A stretch of DNA of 64,000 nt from UBA10649 sp965278945. GTDB taxonomy: Bacteria; Actinomycetota; Actinomycetes; S36-B12. A program made the position numbers and the translations under genes. This document shows positions 53,701 to 62,026 of the stretch, piece by piece. The stretch covers positions 3,100,001 to 3,164,000 of the forward strand of contig OZ257128.1 in the NCBI GenBank assembly GCA_965278945.1, given 5' to 3'. Within the stretch, counting starts at the first letter, position 1. Each line of letters begins with the position of its first letter. The notes under the pieces were generated by a model. The model had not been told where the DNA came from. It made no database searches and saw only the letters and a list, made by a program, of their open reading frames with translations.

Positions 53701-53744
53701 TGTCTGCTCCTGTGCGTTGGATGCTTGCTCGTACTGTCATGCCC

Positions 53745-53750
53745 AACGTA
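53745..53750 (-). promoter_or_regulatory. -10 hexamer TACGTT ahead of the PepSY gene
   Basis: Minus-strand TACGTT lies 44 bases before the ATG at 53700 and exactly 32 bases downstream of the motif at 53783-53799, the same spacing as at apbE. Confidence 0.5.
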
Positions 53751-53782
53751 GGCAGTGCGTCGCCATGACCGCACCAGCCAGA

Positions 53783-53799
53783 GGTTAAGCGTGGGTAAG
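53783..53799 (-). promoter_or_regulatory. 17-base motif, candidate response-regulator site upstream of PepSY gene
   Basis: Reads CTTACCCACGCTTAACC on the minus strand. It matches the motif at 55395-55411 in 16 of 17 positions. It overlaps the 3' end of the ferric-reductase-like gene. The two half-sites (TTAAG-N5-GTAAG on the plus strand) are direct repeats about one helical turn apart, as OmpR-family regulators bind. Confidence 0.6.
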
Positions 53800-54366
53800 G
53801 GCTCTATCTTGTGGAACGACCCGTGATGGCGTGGGGGCGGGGACGAAGCCACGTGCCAGCAGGCCAAGCACGATGAGGGTCATTCCGGTGATCAGTACAG
53901 CTATGGACCACTGAGCCAACGCATCAGTCCCGGCCAGGACGTAGTGAGCGGTAGCAACCGGCCAGGCTGCATATGCGAGCAGATGAGTCCGCTTGAACCA
54001 GCGGTTGCCAGCCTTGCCCAGCTTAGTTCGCAACCTCCCTAAGACGCTCACAGGCAGGAGGAGCCAGAAGGCCGCAGTTCCTAGAGCAATGGCAACGCTG
54101 TTGCCGGGAGCCAAGCCTGGAACGAGGATCTGCGCGGTGCTAAAAGGCTGGAAGGGATCGACGATGAGAAGTCCCAGGTGTGCGGCAAGGAACCCCAGCG
54201 CCACGATGCCGAGCCACTTGTGCAGATCGAGGAGCTTCTTCGGCGGTGCCATTCGCCCGAGCAGCCGAGTCTTGAGGAGGATTCCCCAGATGACAACTGC
54301 GGTGAGTAGGCCCCACGCGGTCAAGCCGCTGGCGCGGATCCCCAGCCACGTCCATGGAATTGTCAT
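53785..54366 (-). CDS. ferric-reductase-like transmembrane heme protein
   Basis: A 193-residue membrane protein with five or six helices. Histidines H49 and H63 lie on one helix, and H128 and H141 on another, the paired spacing used to hold two hemes in ferric reductase-like and MsrQ/YedZ proteins. There is no FAD/NADPH domain, so electrons must come from or go to a partner, likely a flavinylated or quinone donor. It starts one base after the apbE stop. It could pass electrons across the membrane. Confidence 0.7.
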   Translation of the reverse strand: MTIPWTWLGIRASGLTAWGLLTAVVIWGILLKTRLLGRMAPPKKLLDLHKWLGIVALGFLAAHLGLLIVDPFQPFSTAQILVPGLAPGNSVAIALGTAAFWLLLPVSVLGRLRTKLGKAGNRWFKRTHLLAYAAWPVATAHYVLAGTDALAQWSIAVLITGMTLIVLGLLARGFVPAPTPSRVVPQDRALTHA

Positions 54367-54367
54367 G

Positions 54368-55306
54368 TCAGGCTGCCGCGTCCATTGCGATGATCTCCCT
54401 ATCAGCGGTCAGCAGGATTGCTGGCACTCTTAGTTCGGTGAGCCAGTGGATAGCGTCCTCCGCACTCATCAGCAGCGCGGCGGTTGCGAGTGTCTCGGCC
54501 CGCCAAGCGCGGTCCGCGACGATCGTGACCTGCACCAGGTCGGAGGTAGACATGGTTCCGGTGCGGGGGTCGATCACGTGATGTCGTCGGCCCTGCGCCC
54601 ACTGCCGTTTGAGGGTCGTCGACGTTGCGACGCCTGCAATATGCGAGCCCGGCGGGAACTCGATCACGCTGAGAGTGCGATCGACGTGCGATGGTGCCCG
54701 ACGCTCGTCCTCGACACCGATGATCCAGGTCAGGTCGAGACCTGGACAGCCAGTGATCGCGAGGTCCCCTCCGAGACTGACAAGAACTCCATCTGCGCCG
54801 GCAGACATGAGTTCAGCGGCGACGATGTCCGCGCCGAGGCCCTTGCCGATCGCCCCTGGGTCGATCCCGATCCCTCGCGGCAGACCGACTGTCAGATGCG
54901 TCGCATCCAGTCTCAGGCGCGACATACCTGGGGCTGGACCGACCATCGCGATACTTGCAGGCTGATCTCGGGCGGCGATGGCGGCGAAATCAACGTCATA
55001 ACCGTGGACCAGGACCGACTCAAGCACGGTTGGATCGAACAGCCCGCCGGTCTGCTCCCAGGCTTCGGCCATGCTCGAGACCAAGGAATACAAGTCCGGG
55101 CTCACCCTCACGGGACCTGAGCCAGCGGCACGATTAAGACGGTTCAGCTCACTCGACGGTCGGAACCGGCTCCAGCACTGCTCGAGGAGCTCCACCCTCT
55201 CGACTGCCAGGTGGACAAGCTCGTCAGCTGCTTGGCGGTCGTCCGTTGAGACGAGGACGTGGCACGCGCTGCCCATCGCGTGGAAGGTGAGCTCGCTCGA
55301 CGGCAT
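54368..55306 (-). CDS. apbE: FAD:protein FMN transferase
   Basis: A 312-residue ApbE protein. SCHVLVS/SRFRPSSELNRLN at the start, DPGAIGKGLGADIVA (FAD/Mg region), LVSLGGDLAITG and RRHHVIDPRTG near residue 245 are the family blocks, and AETLATAALLM ends the site. It attaches FMN to Thr/Ser of extracytoplasmic redox proteins. No lipobox or classical signal peptide is visible, so it may act in the cytoplasm or be exported otherwise. The ATG at 55306 has a GGGAGG site. It leads the unit apbE - ferric-reductase-like gene. Confidence 0.85.
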   Translation of the reverse strand: MPSSELTFHAMGSACHVLVSTDDRQAADELVHLAVERVELLEQCWSRFRPSSELNRLNRAAGSGPVRVSPDLYSLVSSMAEAWEQTGGLFDPTVLESVLVHGYDVDFAAIAARDQPASIAMVGPAPGMSRLRLDATHLTVGLPRGIGIDPGAIGKGLGADIVAAELMSAGADGVLVSLGGDLAITGCPGLDLTWIIGVEDERRAPSHVDRTLSVIEFPPGSHIAGVATSTTLKRQWAQGRRHHVIDPRTGTMSTSDLVQVTIVADRAWRAETLATAALLMSAEDAIHWLTELRVPAILLTADREIIAMDAAA

Positions 55307-55356
55307 CGGTTTCCTCCCTTGCTGTTGCGTTGGTCCTCGGCCCGGACACTGCTGTG

Positions 55357-55362
55357 ACGTTA
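55357..55362 (-). promoter_or_regulatory. -10 hexamer TAACGT ahead of apbE
   Basis: Minus-strand TAACGT lies 50 bases before the ATG at 55306 and exactly 32 bases downstream of the motif at 55395-55411. Confidence 0.5.
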
Positions 55363-55394
55363 AGGCGACGTCGAACAAGGTCGGGTCACGCGGT

Positions 55395-55411
55395 GGTTAA
55401 GCGCGGGTAAG
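55395..55411 (-). promoter_or_regulatory. 17-base motif, candidate response-regulator site upstream of apbE
   Basis: Reads CTTACCCGCGCTTAACC on the minus strand; 16/17 identical to the motif ahead of the PepSY gene. It lies in the 160-base gap between apbE and the response regulator gene, so it could serve both directions. A further half-site GTTAAGG is at 55359-55365. Confidence 0.6.
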
Positions 55412-55466
55412 TCCTCAGCCACAGTTCAACCCTGATTCGTGGGTCACTGCGTGACACGATGGCGCC

Positions 55467-56120
55467 GTGAAGGTTCTCGTGGTCGAAGACGACCCCGCTG
55501 TCTCAGTCCCACTTCTGGCTGGGCTCCAGCGAAACGGGATCGAGACAGAGCACGTCACGTACGCCAGTCAGGTAGTTTCGGCTGCGCAGGGAGTCGACGT
55601 CGTTCTGCTTGACCTCGGCCTGCCTGATGGAGATGGACTACAAGTACTCCGGGACCTTCGACGAGTTTCCGACGTGCCGGTCATCATCGCGACTGCGCGT
55701 GGCGACGAGACAGATCGCATCGTTGGGCTGGAGCTGGGCGCGGACGACTACGTGGTGAAGCCGTTCTCGGTACGCGAGCTGGCTGCCCGTGTGCGTGCTG
55801 TAGCGCGACGCCGGCGTGTCGAATCCAATCTTGAGACAGACCGACTTGTCGTTGATCGAAACCGCCATGTCGTCACATTCGACGGGATTGCAGTCGACCT
55901 CACAGCCAAGGAGTTTGACCTGCTTGCCGTCCTCGCGGAGGAGCCCGGACGGGCCGTTACTCGTCAGGAGCTCTTTGCACGAGTCTGGGACCCTGTCTGG
56001 ATTGGTACGGGAAAGACGCTCGATGTGCACATCGCATCCCTCCGAAAGAAGCTCGGCAAGCCGGAGCTAATTGAGACCGTGCGCGGTGTGGGCTATCGGC
56101 TCGCGGTAGAAGTCGAGTGA
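55467..56120 (+). CDS. OmpR-family response regulator
   Basis: A 217-residue regulator: receiver domain with the acidic pocket VVEDD at 5-9, phosphoacceptor D49 in LLDLGLPD and K in VVKPF near 99, then a winged-helix DNA-binding domain with LTAKEFDLLAVLAEEPGRAVTR and the closing TVRGVGYRLA. It would bind direct repeats upstream of target promoters; the 17-base motifs at 53783 and 55395 are the candidates. The GTG at 55467 has CACGAT 6 bases upstream, a weak leaderless-type hexamer. Confidence 0.9.
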   Translation: MKVLVVEDDPAVSVPLLAGLQRNGIETEHVTYASQVVSAAQGVDVVLLDLGLPDGDGLQVLRDLRRVSDVPVIIATARGDETDRIVGLELGADDYVVKPFSVRELAARVRAVARRRRVESNLETDRLVVDRNRHVVTFDGIAVDLTAKEFDLLAVLAEEPGRAVTRQELFARVWDPVWIGTGKTLDVHIASLRKKLGKPELIETVRGVGYRLAVEVE

Positions 56121-57499
56121 GTCGCCGACTTGTACTAGCGATGGCGCTGCTCGTCGCGGTGGTCGCCATTGCACTCGCGGTTCCGCTCGTCATCGTCGTC
56201 GGTACTGACCAGCGGTCCGCGTTCGTATCGAAACTCGAGATAGACACGCTCTCGGCTGCCTCACTGCTGTCTTCAGAGCCGGCGTCTCAGTGGGACACGA
56301 CTGCCGACCTGATCGCGACACAGAGCGGCGCTCGTGTGGTCGTGGTCGATGCCAGCAAGAACCTGATTGCGGACAGTGACGACTCTGATCTCGATCGATC
56401 ATTCGATCGTCCGGAGATCGACGCTGCGCTCGCTGGCGAACTGTCATCGGACGTTCGTACCTCCGTAACACTCGGAGAGGATCTGAGGTTCGTCGCTGCT
56501 CCGGTCGTTCAGGATCAGGCAATCGTCGCCGCCGTACGACTGTCATTGCCTGAGTCGATCGTCGACGAGGAGGTGCAGGAGACGGCTCGCTGGCTGGTTG
56601 TCTTCGTGTTCTGCGTAGTGCTGGCAGCAGGGCTGATTGCCTGGCTCCTTGCGCGATCCATAGCCTCCCCGCTGGGCCGGCTGGCGAAGGTCGCGCGGGA
56701 GCTACCTGAGGACCTCCACATGCGTGCGGACGAGAACTCAGGTCCGTCGGAGGTGAGAGGTGTTGCGCGGGCACTCAACAGCACTGCGCGTCGACTCTCC
56801 GGGATCCTGCAAAGGACGCAGCGAGTTGCCGCGGATGCGTCGCATCACCTGAGGACCCCACTGACTGGTGTCCGGCTGCGCTTGGAAGCGATCGAAGAGA
56901 CGAGCACAGAGCCAGCAGTCCAGGAGGAGGCCCGTGCCGCCACCGCGGAAGTTGACAGACTCAACCGTCGCATCGAGCAAGTGCTCGCCCTGGCAAGGAC
57001 CGATGCCGCACAGGAGCCGACTGAGGTCCAGGACGTGTCGTTGGTCCTTGCTGATCGCGTCGACGCCGCGTCGGCGATGTTCGACGAACGCGGCATCGCA
57101 CTGACCGCGAGCCTTGAGCCCGGACTGCGAGTGCGCACCGCGAGCGGGGTCATCGCGCGGATCATCGACGAGCTGCTGGGCAACGCCGTGGAGTACGCGC
57201 AGACCCGCGTCGATGTCTCGGCGACGCGAAGCGGCAGCACCGTCGTCCTCACCGTCACCGATGACGGCCCGGGAATCCCCGAGGCCGAGCGCGAGGCGGT
57301 CTTCGAGCGGTTCACGCGAGGCTCGACGTCGGTCCCGGGCGGAAGCGGGCTAGGTCTGGCTCTGGTGAGCGAATCGGTCGGGGGGCTTGGCGGCACGACA
57401 GTCGCGGTTTCCGCTGCTTCGGCAGACCCGTCGTTCGGCTCGGGTCTTCGCGTCGTCATCACCATGCCCGCGGCGGCCCAAGTCGCGCGCGAAACCTAG
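56117..57499 (+). CDS. sensor histidine kinase with HAMP domain
   Basis: A 460-residue kinase: helix at 8-29, an extracytoplasmic sensor region of about 130 residues, a second helix near 158-178, a HAMP segment, HisKA with H243 in DASHHLRTPLTG, and an ATPase domain with the N box ELLGNAVEYA, DDGPGIP and GSGLGLALV. The sensor part has no recognised fold. GTG at 56117 overlaps the regulator stop (GTGA), so the pair is coupled. Its TAG stop is fused to the next gene's -10 hexamer. Confidence 0.9.
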   Translation: MSRRLVLAMALLVAVVAIALAVPLVIVVGTDQRSAFVSKLEIDTLSAASLLSSEPASQWDTTADLIATQSGARVVVVDASKNLIADSDDSDLDRSFDRPEIDAALAGELSSDVRTSVTLGEDLRFVAAPVVQDQAIVAAVRLSLPESIVDEEVQETARWLVVFVFCVVLAAGLIAWLLARSIASPLGRLAKVARELPEDLHMRADENSGPSEVRGVARALNSTARRLSGILQRTQRVAADASHHLRTPLTGVRLRLEAIEETSTEPAVQEEARAATAEVDRLNRRIEQVLALARTDAAQEPTEVQDVSLVLADRVDAASAMFDERGIALTASLEPGLRVRTASGVIARIIDELLGNAVEYAQTRVDVSATRSGSTVVLTVTDDGPGIPEAEREAVFERFTRGSTSVPGGSGLGLALVSESVGGLGGTTVAVSAASADPSFGSGLRVVITMPAAAQVARET

Positions 57500-57502
57500 G
57501 CT
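57497..57502 (+). promoter_or_regulatory. -10 hexamer TAGGCT fused to the upstream stop codon
   Basis: The TAG stop of the kinase is the first half of TAGGCT; the ATG at 57509 follows 6 bases later, a leaderless arrangement. Confidence 0.55.
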
Positions 57503-57508
57503 GCGCGC

Positions 57509-58708
57509 ATGCCGGAGTCCGTCGATGTCGCCGTGATCGGTGGCGGCATCGTTGGCCTTGCGCTCGCGGATGCATGGCTGGCCCGTGAGCCTGGCGCCTC
57601 GGTGATCGTGTTCGACAAGGAGGACCACCTCGGCGCGCACGCCTCCGGTCGCAACAGCGGAGTCCTCCATGCCGGCTTCTACTACGCACCGGAGTCGTTG
57701 AAGGCGCGGCTGACGCGCCAGGGCAACGAGTTGCTGCGTGCCTTCTGCGCCGAGCGGGGCGTCGCGGTGCGCGAGACCGGCAAGGTTGTCGTGATCACGG
57801 CCGAGGATCAGCATCCTGCGCTCGTGGAACTTCACCGCCGAGGCCTCGCCAATGGCGTCGAGCTGGAGCTCGTCGACGAGGCCGGTCTCGCTGAACTGGA
57901 ACCACTGGCTCGCACTATCGGCACCGCGTTGTGGTCGCCGAACACGGCCGTGGCAAGCCCTGTCGATGTTGTCGAGTCGCTCGCATCGCGCGTTCGCGAA
58001 CATGGTGGGCGCATTGCCCTGTCCACTTCGGTGACGGCGGCCGGTCCTGGCTGGATTCGCACGTCCAGGGGAGAGCGGATCGCGGCGGGGCACGTGATCA
58101 ATGCGGCAGGTCTCTACGCGGACAAGGTGGCTCACTGGTTCGGCTTCGGCGGTGATTACCGGATGCTGCCGTTCAAGGGCCTGTACTGGTACGGCACGTG
58201 GGAGCCGAATCGCTTGAGGCGACACGTATATCCGGTCCCCGATCCGCGCAACCCGTTCCTCGGCGTCCACCTGACCGTCACTGTCGACGGGCGCGCCAAG
58301 GTCGGACCCACGGCGATCCCGGCGCTGTGGCGCGAGGACTACGGCGGCGTAGGCGGCTTCGATCCGGCGGAGGTGCTCACGATCGCCGGACTGTATCCGC
58401 GGTTCCTGGCCAGCAAGCACCATGACGTGCCCGGGCTGCTGAGATCGGAGCTGCCGAAGTACTCGCGTCGTCATCTGGTCGAGCAGGCCGCAGCGCTGGT
58501 GCCGTCCGTGACCCCCGAGAGCTTCACGATCAAGGGTCGTCCGGGAGTGAGAGCCCAGTTGCTTCACAAGCCGAGCGGCCGCCTCGAGATGGACTTCATC
58601 GTCGAGGGCGATGCGCGCTCGACGCACGTGCTCAACGCCGTGTCGCCCGCGTGGACCAGTTCACTTGCCGTGGGCGCGTACGTGGTTGACGGGATCTTCT
58701 CGCACTAG
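57509..58708 (+). CDS. lhgO: L-2-hydroxyglutarate oxidase (LhgO-type FAD oxidoreductase)
   Basis: A 399-residue DAO-fold flavoprotein. VAVIGGGIVGLALA at the start binds FAD, ASGRNSGVLHAGFYY is the LhgO/L2HGDH active region with the histidine, and HVINAAGLYADKVA and KGRPGVRAQLL are further family blocks. It oxidises L-2-hydroxyglutarate to 2-oxoglutarate, a metabolite repair step. It overlaps the convergent MmcQ/YjbR gene by 4 bases. Independent promoter as described by its TAGGCT hexamer. Confidence 0.88.
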   Translation: MPESVDVAVIGGGIVGLALADAWLAREPGASVIVFDKEDHLGAHASGRNSGVLHAGFYYAPESLKARLTRQGNELLRAFCAERGVAVRETGKVVVITAEDQHPALVELHRRGLANGVELELVDEAGLAELEPLARTIGTALWSPNTAVASPVDVVESLASRVREHGGRIALSTSVTAAGPGWIRTSRGERIAAGHVINAAGLYADKVAHWFGFGGDYRMLPFKGLYWYGTWEPNRLRRHVYPVPDPRNPFLGVHLTVTVDGRAKVGPTAIPALWREDYGGVGGFDPAEVLTIAGLYPRFLASKHHDVPGLLRSELPKYSRRHLVEQAAALVPSVTPESFTIKGRPGVRAQLLHKPSGRLEMDFIVEGDARSTHVLNAVSPAWTSSLAVGAYVVDGIFSH

Positions 58709-59091
58709 CGCGCGAGATACGCCGCGGCCAGTCGCTTCGGTGCTCGAGCCAGCCAGGCGTCGGTGATCAACTCCTCTAGTGCTGTGGAGTCAATCCTGTC
58801 CAGGCTGACGAGGACCGCGCTGTAGCCGTCGAAATGTGGAGTCGTGAAGCAATAGCCGGGCTCGCTCTCGAGCAGCGCCTGCTTTTCCTCAAGATCGGCA
58901 ACGCGCACTCCGATGATCGGGCCGGACGGCGCCAGGCCGCCTAGGACGACGAGGTCAGACTTACGCAGCGGGCGCTCCCAGACGAACATCAGCTTGCGGA
59001 CGACCCAGCTGCGAAGGCCCGCCTGGTCGGCACGCTCGTCGGTCTCGGGCAGCGCCAGGGCCTGGCGCGCGACATCGGCGAGGGAGGCCAT
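58705..59091 (-). CDS. MmcQ/YjbR family protein
   Basis: A 128-residue DUF419 protein: RSWVVRKLMFVWERPLR, then PGYCFTTPHFDGYSAVLV and AWLARAPKRLAA are the family landmarks. It may bind DNA like YjbR/CyaY-fold proteins; function unknown. The ATG at 59091 is 8 bases after the stop of a close paralogue, so they arose by tandem duplication and are transcribed together. Confidence 0.8.
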   Translation of the reverse strand: MASLADVARQALALPETDERADQAGLRSWVVRKLMFVWERPLRKSDLVVLGGLAPSGPIIGVRVADLEEKQALLESEPGYCFTTPHFDGYSAVLVSLDRIDSTALEELITDAWLARAPKRLAAAYLAR

Positions 59092-59099
59092 GCCCGGTA

Positions 59100-59489
59100 C
59101 TACTCGCTCGACAGGCACGCGGACGCGAGCCACGTGGGCGCTCGCGCCAGCCATGCTTCGAGGATGAGCTTGTCGAGTTCCTCGACGGTGATCTCCTCAA
59201 GGCGCACGAGCACTGTGCTGTAGCCGTCAAAGTGCGGCGTGGTGAAACAGCCCCGAGGCCCGGCGGCGAGAACCACCTTCTTGGTCGCCAGGTCGGCGAC
59301 CCGGACGGCGAGGATCTGCCCGTCGGGCGCGTCAGCGCCAAGGGATTCGCGTTCGGAGGGGCGCAGGGGTCGCTCCCACGCGAACATCTGGTCGCGGACC
59401 GCCCACGTGCGCAGTCCCTCGCGGTCGATCCGCTCGGTTGTCTCCGGGAGGGACAGGGCAAGCCCGGCCACGTCGGTCCATGACGCCAT
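59100..59489 (-). CDS. MmcQ/YjbR family protein
   Basis: A 129-residue DUF419 protein with the same blocks as its downstream paralogue: RTWAVRDQMFAWERPLR, CFTTPHFDGYSTVLV and AWLARAPTWLAS. The ATG at 59489 is preceded by TAGCGT at 6 bases, so its message is probably leaderless. The two copies differ at many positions, meaning the duplication is not recent. Confidence 0.8.
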   Translation of the reverse strand: MASWTDVAGLALSLPETTERIDREGLRTWAVRDQMFAWERPLRPSERESLGADAPDGQILAVRVADLATKKVVLAAGPRGCFTTPHFDGYSTVLVRLEEITVEELDKLILEAWLARAPTWLASACLSSE

Positions 59490-59495
59490 GCGCGG

Positions 59496-59501
59496 ACGCT
59501 A
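59496..59501 (-). promoter_or_regulatory. -10 hexamer TAGCGT, leaderless arrangement
   Basis: Minus-strand TAGCGT is 6 bases before the ATG at 59489. Confidence 0.55.
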
Positions 59502-59528
59502 CCCCGGCGAGAACCTCGGCGGTAGTCG

Positions 59529-60185
59529 CTAGGCGGGGAGCAGTCGGCCGATGCCCGTGTAGGTGCGAGACCACCATGATCCGGAGATCGGGCTGATGCG
59601 CACGCCCTTGCCGTAGCCGGCTGCGTCGACCATGCGGCCCTTGCCCAGGTAGATGCCGACATGATGCGCGCCGTTCCGCAGGAAGAACACGAGATCCCCG
59701 GGCCGCGCCTTCTTCAACGGGATCTTCTTGACCACTCCGTACTGGGCGCGTGAGTAGTGCGGAAGGTGCTTGCCGACCGCGACCCGGTACACGTAGCGCG
59801 TGAACCCGGAGCAATCGAAGGCGGACGGGCCCACCGCTCCCGCGCTGTACCGGTCGCCGATCTGCTTCTTGGCCACGGAGATGACTCGCGCGCGCAGCTT
59901 CTTGATGCGGACCTCGCGAGCGGCCGCCTTCGCCTTGGCGCGGGCAATGACCTGATTGCGCAGGACCTGCTCGCGGGCAGCGTTCAGGTGGGTGGAGCGC
60001 AGTCCGGTGACCAGTTGGGTGTCGACGACCGTGCTGACATGGATCTGTTGCTCGAGGGAAGACGGCGCGCGAAGGGTGAGCGCCGGCTCGAGCGCCGAGG
60101 CGTTCACCGAGACGGCGATGACTCCTGCTCCGACGAGGGTTACTGCGGACGTGGCGAGGGCAATAGCGCGCAGGGGCAAGCGCAA
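59529..60185 (-). CDS. NlpC/P60 peptidoglycan endopeptidase
   Basis: A 218-residue exported hydrolase: an N-terminal signal/anchor (AIALATSAVTLVGAGVIAVSV), a helical basic linker near residues 70-105, and an NlpC/P60 domain with catalytic C125 in AFDCSGFTRYVY and the histidine in GAHHVGIYLG. It cuts peptide stems of peptidoglycan during growth or spore/dormancy exit. The start is TTG at 60185, fixed by AAGGAG 6 bases upstream. A c-di-AMP riboswitch lies directly ahead, linking the gene to cell wall stress signalling. Confidence 0.85.
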   Translation of the reverse strand: MRLPLRAIALATSAVTLVGAGVIAVSVNASALEPALTLRAPSSLEQQIHVSTVVDTQLVTGLRSTHLNAAREQVLRNQVIARAKAKAAAREVRIKKLRARVISVAKKQIGDRYSAGAVGPSAFDCSGFTRYVYRVAVGKHLPHYSRAQYGVVKKIPLKKARPGDLVFFLRNGAHHVGIYLGKGRMVDAAGYGKGVRISPISGSWWSRTYTGIGRLLPA

Positions 60186-60203
60186 ACCGAACTCCTTCTG
60201 TTT

Positions 60204-60360
60204 CCGCCTCCCAGGTGAGCTGACGGGCTCGGGCGTGAAGGTCGCCCTACCTCACTCGAAGGTTCTCGAGCTCGGATTCGCCCCGTGATCGCTCGGGCTA
60301 TGCCCTGACGATCGGTGGGTCCCCGGTACGTGGTCGATTCGGCGGGCTGTCGGTGCGCGG
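60204..60360 (-). promoter_or_regulatory. c-di-AMP riboswitch (ydaO-yuaA class)
   Basis: On the minus strand the region reads, in order, GCCGAATC (60336-60343), CGGGGACCCA (around 60316-60325), GGGGCGAATCC (60274-60284), AGGTAGGGCGACCTTCACGC and CCGTCAGCTCACC (60214-60226) with GGGAGGCGG, which are the conserved blocks of the ydaO-yuaA RNA in actinobacteria, where it is known ahead of cell-wall hydrolases. It ends 18 bases before the TTG start. Binding of c-di-AMP usually lowers expression. Confidence 0.85.
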
Positions 60361-60592
60361 CGGGTGCCGCAAGGTCGGCCGACAGCCTGTTGACCGTATG
60401 TAGCAGTTCTGTCACAGCGAACCCGATGTCCCATAGTCGGACATGCGTTGGAGGGTGTGTGGGATGGCCCACATTCAGTCACATCAGCCCCACTGGCCCC
60501 ATAGTTCGTCATAATCCTGCACCTCTCGCGGAGCGGCGCTAGCGTCCTGAGCACGGCGGCAACGAGCCCGTTCACGGCGAGAGGTGGCACTC
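60361..60592. other. non-coding region between the riboswitch and trpB2
   Basis: No gene is seen. It must hold the divergent promoters. Visible signals are an inverted repeat ATGTCC-N7-GGACAT at 60426-60444, a small hairpin TGTGGG-ATGG-CCCACA at 60458-60473, and TAGCGT at 60540-60545 as a -10 candidate for trpB2, leaving a leader of about 40 bases with GAGAGG ahead of the ATG. Confidence 0.5.
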
Positions 60593-61966
60593 ATGGATGA
60601 CAGCGTCCGGCAGCACAAGTACGTCCTGAGCGAGGACGAGATGCCGACGACTTGGTACAACATCATGGCCGACCTGCCCTCGCCGCCGCCCCCGCCGTTG
60701 CACCCCGGCCGGATGGATCCGGTGGGTCCTGACGACCTCGCACCGTTGTTCCCGATGGACCTCATCCTGCAAGAGGTGTCGACCGATCGGTACATCGACA
60801 TTCCCGGCGGAGTGCTCGACGTGTACCGGCAGTGGAGGCCCTCGCCGCTGTTCCGGGCGCACCGTCTGGAGAAGGCACTCGGAACGCCTGCGCGCATCTA
60901 CTACAAGTACGAAGGCGTGTCGCCCGCTGGCTCACACAAGACCAACACCTCTGTTCCGCAGGCGTACTACAACAAGAAGGAAGGCACCACCAAGCTCACC
61001 ACCGAGACGGGCGCGGGGCAGTGGGGCACCGCCTTGTCGTTCGCGTGCGCGCTCTACGGAATCGACTGCGAGGTATGGCAGGTAGGTGCGTCGTACGACT
61101 CGAAGCCTTACCGGCGCCTGATGATCGAGGCATTCGGGGCGCAGGTGCACCGCTCGCCGTCGGACCTCACCGACGTCGGCCGCGCGTTCGCAGCCGACCC
61201 GAAGAACTGGACGGGGTCGCTCGGCATTGCTATCTCCGAAGCGGTCGAGGTGGCAGCGAAGGATCCCCACACCCGTTACGCGCTTGGCTCAGTGCTGAAC
61301 CACGTGCTGCTGCACCAGACGATCATCGGTCAGGAAGCCCTGCTGCAGATGCAGCTGGCTGGCGACACCCCGACACTGATCGTCGGCTGCACGGGAGGCG
61401 GCTCGAACTTCGCTGGGCTGTCCTTCCCATTCCTCAAGGAGAAGCTCGAGGGGCGCATGAACCCGCGGATCCTGGCCGTGGAACCCGAATCGTGCCCCTC
61501 GCTGACGAAGGGCGTCTACGCGTACGACTTCGGCGACACGGCAGGCATGACGCCGCTGCTCAAGATGCACACCCTCGGGCACGACTTCATCCCCGACCCG
61601 ATCCATGCGGGCGGCCTGAGGTACCACGGCATGGCCCCGCTGATCTCGCACCTGTACGAGCTTGGACTGATGGAAGCGATTGCTGTGCCTCAGACGGAGT
61701 GCTTCGCCGCCGCCGTGCAGTTCGCGCGCACCGAGGGAATCGTGCCTGCCCCTGAGCCAACGCATGCCCTCGCCATGGCAGTACGGGAGGCGCTCAAGGC
61801 AAAGGAGACCGGCGAGGAGACGGTGATCCTCACGGCGCTGTGCGGTCACGGTCACTTCGACCTCGCGGCGTACGACGCCTACCTCAACGGCAGCATGGTC
61901 GACGAGATCGTGGCCACCGATCGGTTCGACGAGGCGCTCGCCGGCCTGCCGCAGGTGGTCGGCTAG
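60593..61966 (+). CDS. type 2 tryptophan synthase beta-like PLP enzyme (TrpB2)
   Basis: A 457-residue fold-type II PLP enzyme. K116 in SPAGSHKTNTS binds PLP, ETGAGQWGTALSF holds the conserved acidic residue, and GCTGGGSNFAG binds the phosphate. The long N-terminus with DLPSPPPPPLHPG is the mark of TrpB2. It condenses indole and serine (or phosphoserine) to tryptophan. No trpA or other trp gene is close, typical for TrpB2, which may salvage free indole. ATG at 60593 has a GAGAGG site. Confidence 0.88.
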   Translation: MDDSVRQHKYVLSEDEMPTTWYNIMADLPSPPPPPLHPGRMDPVGPDDLAPLFPMDLILQEVSTDRYIDIPGGVLDVYRQWRPSPLFRAHRLEKALGTPARIYYKYEGVSPAGSHKTNTSVPQAYYNKKEGTTKLTTETGAGQWGTALSFACALYGIDCEVWQVGASYDSKPYRRLMIEAFGAQVHRSPSDLTDVGRAFAADPKNWTGSLGIAISEAVEVAAKDPHTRYALGSVLNHVLLHQTIIGQEALLQMQLAGDTPTLIVGCTGGGSNFAGLSFPFLKEKLEGRMNPRILAVEPESCPSLTKGVYAYDFGDTAGMTPLLKMHTLGHDFIPDPIHAGGLRYHGMAPLISHLYELGLMEAIAVPQTECFAAAVQFARTEGIVPAPEPTHALAMAVREALKAKETGEETVILTALCGHGHFDLAAYDAYLNGSMVDEIVATDRFDEALAGLPQVVG

Positions 61967-62014
61967 CGGCACGATCGCGATCGATCCTCGGCCATCGCCA
62001 AGGAGGGCGGTAGG

Positions 62015-62020
62015 TAGGGT
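62015..62020 (+). promoter_or_regulatory. -10 hexamer TAGGGT, leaderless arrangement
   Basis: TAGGGT lies 6 bases before the GTG at 62027. Confidence 0.55.
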
Positions 62021-62026
62021 GGCGCC

